From Bradyrhizobium sp. Ash2021 (lineage in GTDB: Bacteria > Pseudomonadota > Alphaproteobacteria > Rhizobiales > Xanthobacteraceae): 64,000 nucleotides of DNA. How positions within the stretch are numbered: the first letter of the stretch is position 1; each line of letters opens with the position of its first letter. Below, in pieces: positions 19,516-27,223 of this stretch. The notes beneath the pieces are model-generated. The model ran no database searches. It was given only the letters and a program-made list of their open reading frames with translations, and was not told the DNA's origin. The stretch spans positions 6,678,501-6,742,500 of the forward strand of contig NZ_CP100604.1 of the NCBI RefSeq assembly GCF_031202265.1. Reading direction: 5' to 3'. A program made the translations under genes and the position numbers.

Positions 19516-19980
19516 TCATTGTTCGGCGGGCGTCACGCTGTAACTCAACTCCTGGCCGCTCGGCAGCGTGACTTTCAGCAAGAACCCGCCAAGATTGCCG
19601 TCGCGAAGCGGCGCATAGCGGAAGACCGCATGATCTCCGGGCTGCAGAGAGCGCTTGGTCCAGCCCGAGCGTGTCAAAACCCCAGGGCTCGAGACTTCGA
19701 ACACCCAAGTATTTGGCGGCGTACTTCGTGGAGTACTCGGCGAAGCGCTTGGCGAAGTACTTGCTGGCGTACTTGCCGGCTCGGCATTCTTGGCGTCCGG
19801 CTCGACGACGAAGGTGATGTGAGGGTTGGTCCAATTGACGGCCTTGACGGTGCCTTCCACGGATTGGGGATGGTCGAGATCGTATGCCGCACCCGAATGG
19901 TGCGCCGCGGCGATGCCGCCAAAACCCGGTATGAAGCCCAGGATCAGGCTCACCGACAGAAACACGATTTTAAACGACAT
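19516..19980 (-). CDS. Exported DUF6152-family protein with a repeat-derived insert
   Basis: 154 residues. A signal peptide ends near GGIAAAHHSGAAYD, and the AHHS motif at the mature N-terminus is characteristic of DUF6152. GTVKAVNWTNPHITFVVE follows. A Ser/Thr/Pro-rich stretch (SPSASPSTPRSTPPN) encoded by imperfect 12-bp repeats interrupts the domain near residue 75. The start at 19980 is preferred because GGGATGG lies upstream; 19989 is possible. Exposed histidines suggest metal binding. Function unknown. Confidence 0.72.
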   Translation of the reverse strand: MSFKIVFLSVSLILGFIPGFGGIAAAHHSGAAYDLDHPQSVEGTVKAVNWTNPHITFVVEPDAKNAEPASTPASTSPSASPSTPRSTPPNTWVFEVSSPGVLTRSGWTKRSLQPGDHAVFRYAPLRDGNLGGFLLKVTLPSGQELSYSVTPAEQ

Positions 19981-19991
19981 GTTGACCATCC

Positions 19992-20771
19992 CTATTTAAC
20001 TGCTCGAACGGACCCGTCCGGGTTTTGCGGGTTGAGAACGAATATGTCGTTGCCGAGCTGATCCTTGCCCGCAACAAGGTCTTCCTGAGCACATTCCCCT
20101 TCGGTGATCTCATAATGACGCTCGGGATAACGACGAAAGATTCGCGTCGTTTTCCAGGTTGCGCTCAGAACTTTCGGCGCCGTTATTTCAAGGTCGTCGT
20201 AAAGCACGTTCGGCTTGGCGAGATGCAGCCGCTCGAGGACGTGCATGTCGCCATTGTTTGGTATGCCGACTGCCTCACTGATCGCAATATAGGCCTGTGG
20301 CGTGATCGCAGTCGTGTCGACCACCAGCGTCTCGCCATCCCAATGGCCAATCGAGTGGCCATGAAGCGTCAGATCGGGGTCTTCAGGATGTGGACGTCCG
20401 TCCACGTAGATCCGTCGCATCCGGTTGCCATCGACTTCTCCTAGCATGGTGACGCGTCCGGGGGTCGTGAGAAGCTCGAACGCATTATGCGTGATCAGCA
20501 TCCAGCTCGGCATGCCGTGCGGCAGACAATGACTGAGAACAAGAAAAGGCCGGCCGGCTTTTTCCTCGGCGACTAAGTGCTGGACCTGCGGGAGAATTTC
20601 CGGCTTCCAGGGCGGCACATTTTCCGCTTCCTGACGCATCTGATCTCTTATGTCCGGAATCCATACGCCGCTGAGATCGGGCGGCTCCGCCAACGCCGGG
20701 CAAACGACGAACATCTCGAGCAGCGCCACTGCGTAGCAGGCGGTTGCGAGCTTCTTCGTGATTTTGTTCAC
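19992..20771 (-). CDS. Exported protein of unknown function, first gene of a five-gene operon
   Basis: 259 residues from a GTG at 20771, giving a signal peptide ending VCPALAEPPDLSGVW. The frame continues upstream to 20945 without homology. Conserved-looking elements include LPHGMP, a histidine-rich GHSIGHWDGETLVVDT and a late cysteine (EGECAQEDL). This domain pattern recurs in uncharacterised exported proteins of soil proteobacteria. It leads the operon secreted protein - DUF6152 - DUF6644 - DUF6644 - cytochrome c, with gaps of 11 bp, 4 bp, overlap and 1 bp. I cannot assign a reaction. Confidence 0.7.
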   Translation of the reverse strand: MNKITKKLATACYAVALLEMFVVCPALAEPPDLSGVWIPDIRDQMRQEAENVPPWKPEILPQVQHLVAEEKAGRPFLVLSHCLPHGMPSWMLITHNAFELLTTPGRVTMLGEVDGNRMRRIYVDGRPHPEDPDLTLHGHSIGHWDGETLVVDTTAITPQAYIAISEAVGIPNNGDMHVLERLHLAKPNVLYDDLEITAPKVLSATWKTTRIFRRYPERHYEITEGECAQEDLVAGKDQLGNDIFVLNPQNPDGSVRAVK

Positions 20772-21387
20772 GCTGGCTAACCATTCGTTGTCGACACAGT
20801 ACAGCCAAATCCACGCCAATCGCGTCCTTGCCAAGCCCTGCTGTATGTCGCTCCAGCCGAAAGAGCGATAGCGCTGCCGACAGAAGTCGTGTTCATTGTA
20901 CCCTCCCAAGCTCACCGCAAGCAGATCGCGTCGCGCCCCCAGCAAAATCTGTTACCGCAAAAACATACGCTAGGCTTTTTCCGCTGCGGCGCATGATGGT
21001 TCTAACAAACCTCATCCCTCAGTCTCCCCCTGGTGATCGTTCCCCGCGGGGCGATGTTTCCGTCCTCCGCGGGACTGTTCATACGTTAGACCCACGAGAA
21101 ATTGGCGCGCGAATGATGGTCATCTCATTTGCGTTATTCGCAAAGATGCCAATGCGTGTCGGAGCAATGCGATGTTTGACGCACCGGCAGAGCAGGGATT
21201 TCAGGCATTTTGAAAGGAGTTCTAACCAGCTGAAACCGCACAATACGAATAAAGACCTCTAAAACGTCTGATCTTGACCTACTCAAGGATTCAAGACAGT
21301 AGTTGTGAACTCTCCCGATGTTTCAATCGATGCAAATCGTCAGTCCATTCGCACGCGGCGGGCGATTCAATACGCAAAGGTATCCAA
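20772..21387. other. Intergenic region upstream of the five-gene operon
   Basis: About 615 bases without a convincing gene. It must contain the operon promoter. A GC-rich hairpin (CCCCGCGGGGCG, near 21042) is the only structure noticed. It also marks the left margin of the integrative-element remnant. Confidence 0.4.
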
Positions 21388-21840
21388 ATGATCTTGCGAT
21401 TGGACGATAACGGCCTATCGCTCCATGACCCCTGGAACTTTAAGACCTTGCATTTGGAGCTACCGGAGCGACTTCCAGAAGTCGTTCTTGGCGCGAGCCT
21501 AGAGAGGTTCGGACACATTGAAGGCGAGCACGCTTTTCTCAATGGTCAAGCTATTTCGTCGCTCGGGCCTAAGGACGGTCACGAGCGCTGGCGCGAGGCG
21601 TTTACCGCGATGCTAAGAACGGTAGCCCGTGGTCTGTCTCGTCGTGCTCGAACGTCATGGGGGACTCCTTTGGTCGAATCGGCCGCGCCCATCGCGGCCT
21701 TCATGGCGACGAAAGGCGGCGGGCGGACCGGACCTGCACCGCCGAGCGCAGCGACAGCGGCCGAAGCAAAGCGGAGGATGGCGGGAGCCGGCTATTTTGC
21801 CTCGCGATGTAAAGCGCCTTTAGGGCGCGACGGAAAATAG
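21388..21840 (+). CDS. Hypothetical small protein, 3' end doubtful
   Basis: The ATG at 21388 follows AAGG and begins MILRLDDNGLSLHDPWNFKT. The first ~85 residues (to AFTAMLRTVARGL) look like a genuine globular small protein. They are reminiscent of short uncharacterised rhizobial proteins with a WxFKTxxLxLP motif. After that the frame runs into low-complexity alanine-rich codons and into the long hairpin at 21778, so the natural C-terminus has probably been replaced at the border of the mobile region. Confidence 0.4.
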   Translation: MILRLDDNGLSLHDPWNFKTLHLELPERLPEVVLGASLERFGHIEGEHAFLNGQAISSLGPKDGHERWREAFTAMLRTVARGLSRRARTSWGTPLVESAAPIAAFMATKGGGRTGPAPPSAATAAEAKRRMAGAGYFASRCKAPLGRDGK

Positions 21841-21854
21841 CCGGCTCCCGCCAT
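21778..21854. repeat. Long hairpin with 21-bp perfect arms
   Basis: Arms 21778-21798 and 21834-21854 are perfectly complementary (ATGGCGGGAGCCGGCTATTT... and its complement). The 35-base interior contains a second small GC hairpin (GCGCC/GGCGC). It lies 100 bp beyond the 3' end of the toprim gene, at the edge of the plasmid/ICE-like module. It may be a bidirectional terminator, a structured RNA or a recombination site. Confidence 0.7.
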
Positions 21855-21954
21855 TGCGTGGCCGGACCGCTCGCCGCAGGGTCGCCCTCTCAAGAAGGCC
21901 GTGAGCGCGGCCCCCTCCGACAACAGGAGAGGCTCCATGATCGACGACGTACCG

Positions 21955-23025
21955 TCAGAGCTGCGTAGCAGCCTTGTCCCCTGTTCCGGTCCAAACGCTC
22001 GTATTCAAGAACCGGACCACGTCTTCAGGGGCGAGTTGGATTTGCAACGCAGCACGCAGCGCGTTGATGTCGAAGTTCCGCAGATCCTCATTGAAATCGC
22101 CACACTGCGGCGACAGCACCATCGCCTCGATGCCGGCCGCCTGCGCCCGGTCGAACAGTCCTGCCACCGCGCCATCGCCCGCCCGATCGTCGTCGCGGAC
22201 GATATAGAGCCGGCGCAGCGTTGCTGGAAACAGGATCGCTGCGAGATGCGCGGCCGAGAGCGCTGCGACCATCGCCATGCGGGGCATAACGCAGCGGAGC
22301 GACAACATGGTCTCGATGCCCTCGCCCGCCGCCATCACGTCACTAGCCGGACCGAAACGAACCGCATGCCCGAGAAGGTGGCCCATCGCCCGGCGTGGGG
22401 TATCGACTGGCGCCTTGTCGCGCCCAGACGGATCGAGCCATGTGCGGTGCGCGCCGGTGATGTATCCCTGGAGGTCGGTAACAGCCGCGATCATAGCGGG
22501 CCGCATTTCGGTTGTGGCGTCTGTCTCGGGACGGTAGTAGCAACGCGGATGGAATCGCAGGCTATCGATGCCATGCAAGTCGGTTATGCCGCGTTGACGT
22601 AGATAGGTTTCCACTACGGTGCCGGTAATCGAGTTCGACATCGCGAAGAGCCGCCGCGCCGATTCCGATGAGCCGGTCGGTACCGGTGACAGATGCGGTC
22701 GATAGTCTGATCCGGGTTCGGATCGTGGCAGGCTCAGGAAGCGGCGTGCCTCGTCGGCGACATCGCGGAAGTCGAGGAGACCGCAGCTTTCGCGGATGAT
22801 GTCGAGGAGATCGCCGTGCTCGCCCGTCGCAGCGTCAGTCCATTTGCCGGCTGGTCGTTTCGGCGATTCCCTCAACCGGACGAACATGGAGCGGCCCGGC
22901 GTGTTTCTGACATCGCCGACCAACCAGTAGCTCCCCTGGCGCCTTCCGTTGGAAAGATAGTGGCGGCACACCGCCTCGGCATCGCGCGCGAGACGGTGCA
23001 CCAGTTCGGAAGCGTCGCGCGGCAT
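21955..23025 (-). CDS. DUF7146/toprim domain protein of plasmid/ICE type
   Basis: 356 residues starting at 23025, where the ATG overlaps the preceding stop (TGATG). The N-terminal part (ELVHRLARDAEAVCRHYL, then RSMFVRL and GKWTDAATGEHGDLLDII) is the DUF7146-type primase-associated domain. The C-terminal toprim part has the glutamate motif (MAAGEGIETMLSL) and the DxD-like motif (YIVRDDDRAGDGA). Such proteins accompany ArdC, ParB-like and strawberry-notch helicase genes on alphaproteobacterial plasmids and islands, where they probably act in element replication or processing of single-stranded DNA. Confidence 0.82.
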   Translation of the reverse strand: MPRDASELVHRLARDAEAVCRHYLSNGRRQGSYWLVGDVRNTPGRSMFVRLRESPKRPAGKWTDAATGEHGDLLDIIRESCGLLDFRDVADEARRFLSLPRSEPGSDYRPHLSPVPTGSSESARRLFAMSNSITGTVVETYLRQRGITDLHGIDSLRFHPRCYYRPETDATTEMRPAMIAAVTDLQGYITGAHRTWLDPSGRDKAPVDTPRRAMGHLLGHAVRFGPASDVMAAGEGIETMLSLRCVMPRMAMVAALSAAHLAAILFPATLRRLYIVRDDDRAGDGAVAGLFDRAQAAGIEAMVLSPQCGDFNEDLRNFDINALRAALQIQLAPEDVVRFLNTSVWTGTGDKAATQL

Positions 23026-23459
23026 CACGCGACTTCCCGCTCGCTGATGCACGCGATGCGGAAGCGCTGCACTTCCTTGGCCGAGACGCCAACGCCGGCC
23101 GCGTCGGTGGGCACGAACATGCGCAGCTTCCAGGAGATGATCCCGTGGAAAAGGCCGTAAGCCTTGAGGCGGTTGCACATGCCGTCGGTGAAGCCGGACA
23201 GCTCGATGCGGTACGCGCCCATGACGCGAACCCGACGGAGCTTGAGGCCTTCGTCAAGTGTGAGGACAGTGCGGCCCTCCATCAGCACGGCGCAAACGTT
23301 GGGACTCTGCAGCAAGGTGCGCCGCGCGATGCTCTCGGCCAGTTGCTCGATCAAGACACCCGCGTTTACACAGCGGACGGTCGACTGGCTCAGCACCGGC
23401 TTGTTGAGAGGAATGTCGCGAGAGGGCGACAACGAGATTTTTTGGATAGGCTTCGTCAT
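23025..23459 (-). CDS. In-frame deletion fusion of ParB-like N-terminus and strawberry-notch helicase C-terminus
   Basis: 144 residues. The first ~65 (MTKPIQKISLSPSRDIPLNK, then NAGVLIEQLAESIARRTLLQS) match the start of the ParB/RepB/Spo0J-type proteins of these modules. The rest (TVLTLDEGLKLRRVRVMGAY and on to FHGIISWKLRMFVPT) fits the C-terminus of the strawberry-notch family helicase that normally lies next to toprim. The remainder of both genes is missing, so a multi-kilobase deletion with an in-frame joint near residue 65 is the simplest explanation. The start at 23459 has GGAG upstream. Neither parental activity should survive. Confidence 0.65.
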   Translation of the reverse strand: MTKPIQKISLSPSRDIPLNKPVLSQSTVRCVNAGVLIEQLAESIARRTLLQSPNVCAVLMEGRTVLTLDEGLKLRRVRVMGAYRIELSGFTDGMCNRLKAYGLFHGIISWKLRMFVPTDAAGVGVSAKEVQRFRIACISEREVA

Positions 23460-23472
23460 CTCAGATCTCCAT

Positions 23473-23541
23473 GACGGGCGGCCGAAAGCCTCTCTCGACC
23501 TCCAACCCGTCACAGAAACCGGCCCGTCCTCTCACTCTCTC
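23473..23541 (-). promoter_or_regulatory. Structured leader upstream of the parB-like gene
   Basis: A hairpin with stem GACGGG / CCCGTC (23506-23511 and 23473-23478) ends 14 bases before the start codon, directly above the ribosome-binding site. The apical segment GGTCGAGAGAGGCTTTCGGCC can pair internally, and the upstream flank to 23541 is also conserved. It matches the leader of ardC at 24525-24594. Confidence 0.6.
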
Positions 23542-23560
23542 AGCAGACAGCGGAGACGCA

Positions 23561-24511
23561 TCACGCCGCCTCGTGATCGGCGGCCAACGTCGTCGGGCCT
23601 GCCGCGAGATCGGGCAGGAAACCGAGGAGATAATCCGCGACCTTGCTGGCTTGCGAAGCCGCCCGCACAATCGCGCGATTGTCCTCGCGCAGCACCTCGA
23701 GCCATGAGCCGATGTAGTCGGCGTGCCGCACGGTGGGCACAATGCCGAGCGACGCACAGCAAAACGAAGAGGAAATCTCTGCGACCATCTCCTCGAAGGC
23801 GTATCTTTTGGTACCGTAACCGCCCGAAAGGTCGCGGTTGAGCCGGGAGGAATGCCCGCTGGCATGCGCCAACTCATGCAGAGCAGTCCGGTACCAATTG
23901 ATCGGCTCAAAAAAGGCTGCCGGAGGCGGCACCTGAACGTAGTCTTTGGCAGGACAGTAGAAGGCCCGATTACCCCCGATACGAAAGTCGATGCCGGTCG
24001 CACCGATCAGCGCTTCGACCTGCGGCTCGACCATATGAGGCGATGGTGCGATGCTAGAAACATCGGCGGACAGGCCGTCACACTGATCGGTATTGAAGAC
24101 CGTAAAGCGCTTCAGGAATGGAATCGCATGGGCTTCATCACCCGCCGTACTCGCTCGCTTCATCTCCTCGGCGGGCACGAAGCGGTCAGCATAGACAACG
24201 GTCGTACCGCGCTCGCCTTTGCGAACGCAGCCACCGAGCGACAATGCCTGGCGGAAGGTGAGCCAGCTCTGGCCTGAAAAACCCCGCTCGACGGCGGCGC
24301 CCAGCAGGATCAGGATGTTGATGCCACCATACCGCCGACGGGTCGCGGCGTTCTGAGGCAGCGCAAGCGGCGCCCTAGCCGCAGCCGTTTTCCAGGGCTG
24401 GACCCACGGCACGCACCCAGCCTCCAGTTCGGCGATAATTTTGCGAGTGATGTCTTCATAGAAGTTGGTCCGGTCGGTGCCGATTCGGGCCTTGCGAACA
24501 TGTCTGGGCAT
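23561..24511 (-). CDS. ardC: ArdC-like antirestriction protein with zincin metallopeptidase domain
   Basis: 316 residues. The N-terminal ArdC domain (DRTNFYEDITRKIIAELEAG, then PWVQPWK, then GGINILILLGA) binds single-stranded DNA. The C-terminal zincin-like domain carries HELAHASGHSSR, an HExxH zinc site with third ligand downstream (EEMVAE). ArdC proteins protect incoming plasmid DNA from host restriction after conjugation. The length and both domains are complete. Its messenger begins with the same structured leader as the parB-like gene 50 bp downstream, which suggests shared control. Confidence 0.88.
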   Translation of the reverse strand: MPRHVRKARIGTDRTNFYEDITRKIIAELEAGCVPWVQPWKTAAARAPLALPQNAATRRRYGGINILILLGAAVERGFSGQSWLTFRQALSLGGCVRKGERGTTVVYADRFVPAEEMKRASTAGDEAHAIPFLKRFTVFNTDQCDGLSADVSSIAPSPHMVEPQVEALIGATGIDFRIGGNRAFYCPAKDYVQVPPPAAFFEPINWYRTALHELAHASGHSSRLNRDLSGGYGTKRYAFEEMVAEISSSFCCASLGIVPTVRHADYIGSWLEVLREDNRAIVRAASQASKVADYLLGFLPDLAAGPTTLAADHEAA

Positions 24512-24524
24512 CGCGGTTCTCCGC

Positions 24525-24594
24525 GACGGGCGCCGCGAGCCTCTCTCGCGACCATGAACCCGTCACGGCACACCCGGCCGTCTCTCTAACTCTT
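24525..24594 (-). promoter_or_regulatory. Structured leader upstream of ardC
   Basis: GACGGG (24559-24564) pairs with CCCGTC (24525-24530). Inside it CGCGAG pairs with CTCGCG around an AGAGG-like loop. The stem base lies 13 bases before the ardC start, next to the GGAGAA. It is homologous to 23473-23541 with compensating differences in the inner stem. Confidence 0.6.
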
Positions 24595-24745
24595 CGGTCA
24601 CGCTGCGAGAACCTAAGGGGCTGGTCGGTCGATCCGCATCAAAGGCCAACAAGGAGCCATGGTGCGAGGCTCCATTTGGACGTAGAGGCGATGGGAAAAG
24701 CAGTTTGCGTAGCGCAAGCGCAGCTACTCGCCGGCGGCGAGACCA

Positions 24746-24892
24746 AAGAAGGCAGCCGCAGGAGCGTCAGCATAGCGCCGCCGTCAGGCGGGACGCGGGA
24801 CCGACTGCAGTCCTGAGACCGGTTAAGAAGGCACCCGCAGGAGGGTCAGCATAGCGCCGGCGCGGAACGCGGCGGGACCCGGGACCGAGTGC
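24746..24892. repeat. Two ~65-bp direct repeats, 79 bp apart
   Basis: 24746-24808 and 24825-24892 share AAGAAGGCA(g/c)CCGCAGGAG and GTCAGCATAGCGCCG with GC-rich tails ending GGGACCGA(c/g)TGC. They lie in the 500-bp gene-free interval upstream of ardC, which also holds a GGAGCC/GGCTCC hairpin at 24653-24673. They could be part of an origin, a transfer region or a small RNA. Confidence 0.6.
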
Positions 24893-25010
24893 CTCCGGCG
24901 AGGGACACCTTGTTGTGCGCGAGGGATCGAAGCCGCATGGCCGAGACGCTGGCGGCTCGGTTCACAAGAGCCCGGTGCGGCCCTTTCCGCACGCGCATCA
25001 AAACCAAAAC

Positions 25011-25208
25011 CTACACCGGTGGAAGCTGGACCTCTTCCCGAGTCTTTGTCTCGGCGTCATAGATTCTAATCCGAAGCATGGGAAAACGCTTCTTCAACTC
25101 TTCTGCACCGGTCTTGGCCCCGTCCCTGGTCGCAAACTCGGCTTTGAATCGGCCGTCAACTTCGAGCGCGTAACCTGAAGCGGGCAATTCATGGGCAGTT
25201 GCAACCAT
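25011..25208 (-). CDS. Small conserved hypothetical protein
   Basis: 65 residues starting MVATAHELPASGYALEVDGR behind AAGGAA. It contains GAEELKKRFPMLRIRIYDAE, a compact beta-alpha-beta-like pattern with no signal peptide or membrane segment. I recognise the general type from rhizobial accessory regions but know no function. It stands alone between the repeat region and the HipB gene. Confidence 0.6.
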   Translation of the reverse strand: MVATAHELPASGYALEVDGRFKAEFATRDGAKTGAEELKKRFPMLRIRIYDAETKTREEVQLPPV

Positions 25209-25394
25209 CTTGTTCCTTCGCGCATGGAGCTGATCGACGGCAAATGTTTAGCGTGAGTCGTTCAGATCGCGCCAGCGGGACTATGCTTCCATTGACCACA
25301 TTGTAAGCTATCGAGTGTTTTTGCCTCCGGCGCGACATATAGAATGAATTCGCTTCATTCCGTTTGAATAAGAGCGAAAAGGGGCCCGCACCGA

Positions 25395-25522
25395 AATGCT
25401 AAATAGGCTCCCTCGGACTGGCGCCAGTCGTTGTCCTAGACAAAGGTGAGCCGGCCGCGAGCGTCGTTGCGCACGCAGCCGACTTCCCTGCCATCCAGCA
25501 GAGCAACGAACTCGCTCATCAT
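25395..25522 (-). pseudogene. hipA toxin remnant
   Basis: The ATG at 25522 overlaps the hipB stop (ATGATGA). It begins MSEFVALLDGREVG and continues RGRLTFV, the normal HipA N-terminus. A TAG at 25436-25438 replaces the expected tyrosine codon, and the next codons still read DNDWRQSEGAY before similarity is lost. The kinase domain is absent. Confidence 0.7.
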
Positions 25523-25806
25523 GCCTTTTTCTTCCTGGCCTTGGCCACGATGGCGTTGATATCGACGGCAGGCCTGGTGGATCCCCGGGCGGATGTTTGT
25601 TCGGTGCCCGCATCTAGGCGGATGTCCAGGGCGTCAAGGGCGCGAAGGATCAGCCCAAGCTCAGCGCGCGCGTGGCCGTGCTCGACGTGGATGACCCATT
25701 GGCGGCTGACGCCAATGCTCTTGGCAAACGTCGATTGATCGAGTTTGAGTTTCTTGCGGCGGTCGCGAAGGAAGGCGCCGAGTTCGACCGGTGTGCGTAC
25801 GAGCAT
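25519..25806 (-). CDS. hipB: HipB-like antitoxin (XRE-family repressor)
   Basis: 95 residues from the ATG at 25806. The helix-turn-helix (LRDRRKKLKLDQSTFAKSIG, then SRQWVIHVEHG) is of HipB/XRE type, followed by a basic tail ending KARKKKA. It would bind and repress its own promoter and normally neutralise the HipA kinase. Its toxin partner immediately downstream is truncated, so this is an orphan antitoxin. Three repeats ATGTC(A/G)(A/G)CGTTCG in front of the gene are the likely operators. Confidence 0.82.
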   Translation of the reverse strand: MLVRTPVELGAFLRDRRKKLKLDQSTFAKSIGVSRQWVIHVEHGHARAELGLILRALDALDIRLDAGTEQTSARGSTRPAVDINAIVAKARKKKA

Positions 25807-25817
25807 GGGATTTCCAG

Positions 25818-25883
25818 ATGTCAACGTTCGCTTACTTTAGCATATGTCGGCGTTCGTTGACAATTTTAAAATGTCAGCGTTCG
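25818..25883. promoter_or_regulatory. Three operator-like repeats upstream of hipB
   Basis: ATGTCAACGTTCG (25818-25830), ATGTCGGCGTTCG (25844-25856) and ATGTCAGCGTTCG (25871-25883), spaced 26 and 27 bp. The second and third are followed by partial inverse copies ((T)TGACA, GACAA), so each may be a two-fold HipB site. Confidence 0.7.
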
Positions 25884-27223
25884 GCGACAACTTGGCCGGT
25901 CCAGCGGGACTCCCTGCCGACGACCCGACGTCCCGTCGGCGCCGCCGACGGACACGCCGCCGCCAGCGCGCTGGCGAAAGCGCTGGCCGGGAAATCCAAC
26001 CATTCCGATTTCGTCGGCGAACACGACTACTGGTGGGGACACGGGACACACCACAACCCTATCGGTATGTGATCAGGCCCATATAAATCACCCGCGCCTG
26101 CTTGGCCTGAGCGCTGACGACGTCCTTGCGGCGAACGCCCGTTCATCGGGGCCGATCATCATCGGCATGGTGTGTACCTCCCTCAACAGTGACGGCCAGC
26201 GTGGACATTGCGCAATGTCGCTCGTTCGCGAGCGAGCCTGACGGGCACAGTCAAACAAAGTTTGGATTCGCACTGTCGGGCAAATCAGTGGTCGCCCGCA
26301 AATCAATATGCGTGTTCGAGGGACCAAAGGTGGCAGCGATATCTAGCGATGCCTATCATTCCGACAAAGGGAAGGCTCGTCGTGGTTTCAATGTAGGGTA
26401 AGCGACAGACTTGTCGGATCGACCGTTGATAGCCTGCTAGAATCATATGACTCTCAACCAGCGGGCCAGCATGGGGACGCGCAAATGTGCCCACAGCCTG
26501 TGGTCCCCGCTGCGTTACGATCTATCAATCCTGCTTCTGCTGATGTGCGGTCATCCGAAGTGGAACGCGCTATATCTCGATCAGCGCCGCCGCGCCCTTC
26601 AGGTAGTTGCGCCTATCGCAAAGTCGGCCGCTGTACATTCGACAAGCTGTGTCGCTGTGATGCCGGCGTTAGCCGCGAGAAGAGTATGGATCCGCTTGCA
26701 AGATGTGTTCGACGGTGTTGGGTGGCACCGCCGGCAACCCAAGAGACGCGAAGAATTCGTGCATCGTGCTCGACGACCTTCCTTCCGGCGTAGGTGCGGC
26801 TCAGACGGATCGAGTACTAGCGGCCCAACAGCGGCCCACCGCTATCCTCAGCGCCACCTTTCGGCGCGCATTCTACCGGGCTTTCTAGTGCCACCGTACA
26901 TGCGAGCTGTGATCGCTCCTTTTTTCTTAGTCCACCCATCCTATTTGCACGCCAGATCACCCAATTCCCACACCAGCTCTTGGCAGCCCCCTTTTTCTCC
27001 GAAGTCTTCTCGTTCTCTATATCGAAGGCCCGGTTGACTAAAAACGTGAGGAAGCATGCAAGCAAAGAGCACGGAAAAAGGTCAAGAGCGGGCTGAACTA
27101 CCTAAACTTGTAGCTTCTGAGGTCGCGCACCAGGTGACGATCCTCTGAAAGATCGTGCGATTTCGTCGGTGGCATGAATTAGCAATTCAGGCAGCTGATC
27201 CATTAACGCGCGAGCCGGCAGTC
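25884..27223. other. Degraded interval without recognisable genes
   Basis: About 1.3 kb between hipB and the excisionase-like gene. One plus frame ends GKSNHSDFVGEHDYWW and stops near 26072. One minus-strand ATG near 26170 with GGGAGG upstream reads MPMMIGPDERAFA and then breaks. Neither can be assigned. Codon use looks non-coding elsewhere. No tRNA was seen. Confidence 0.4.

Noticed and set aside
19511..19834. Alternative frame with KYASKYFAKRF-like repeats
   Set aside because: It is the other reading of the 12-bp repeats inside the DUF6152 gene and lacks a ribosome site and homology.
24660..24892. Small minus-strand frames beginning MLTLLR within the direct repeats
   Set aside because: Each repeat gives such a start, but lengths differ and no ribosome site is convincing. 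The DNA repeat itself is the better explanation.
26447..27037. 196-codon plus-strand frame
   Set aside because: Arg/Ser/Pro-rich, no domain, no ribosome site, and no support for coding in either strand.
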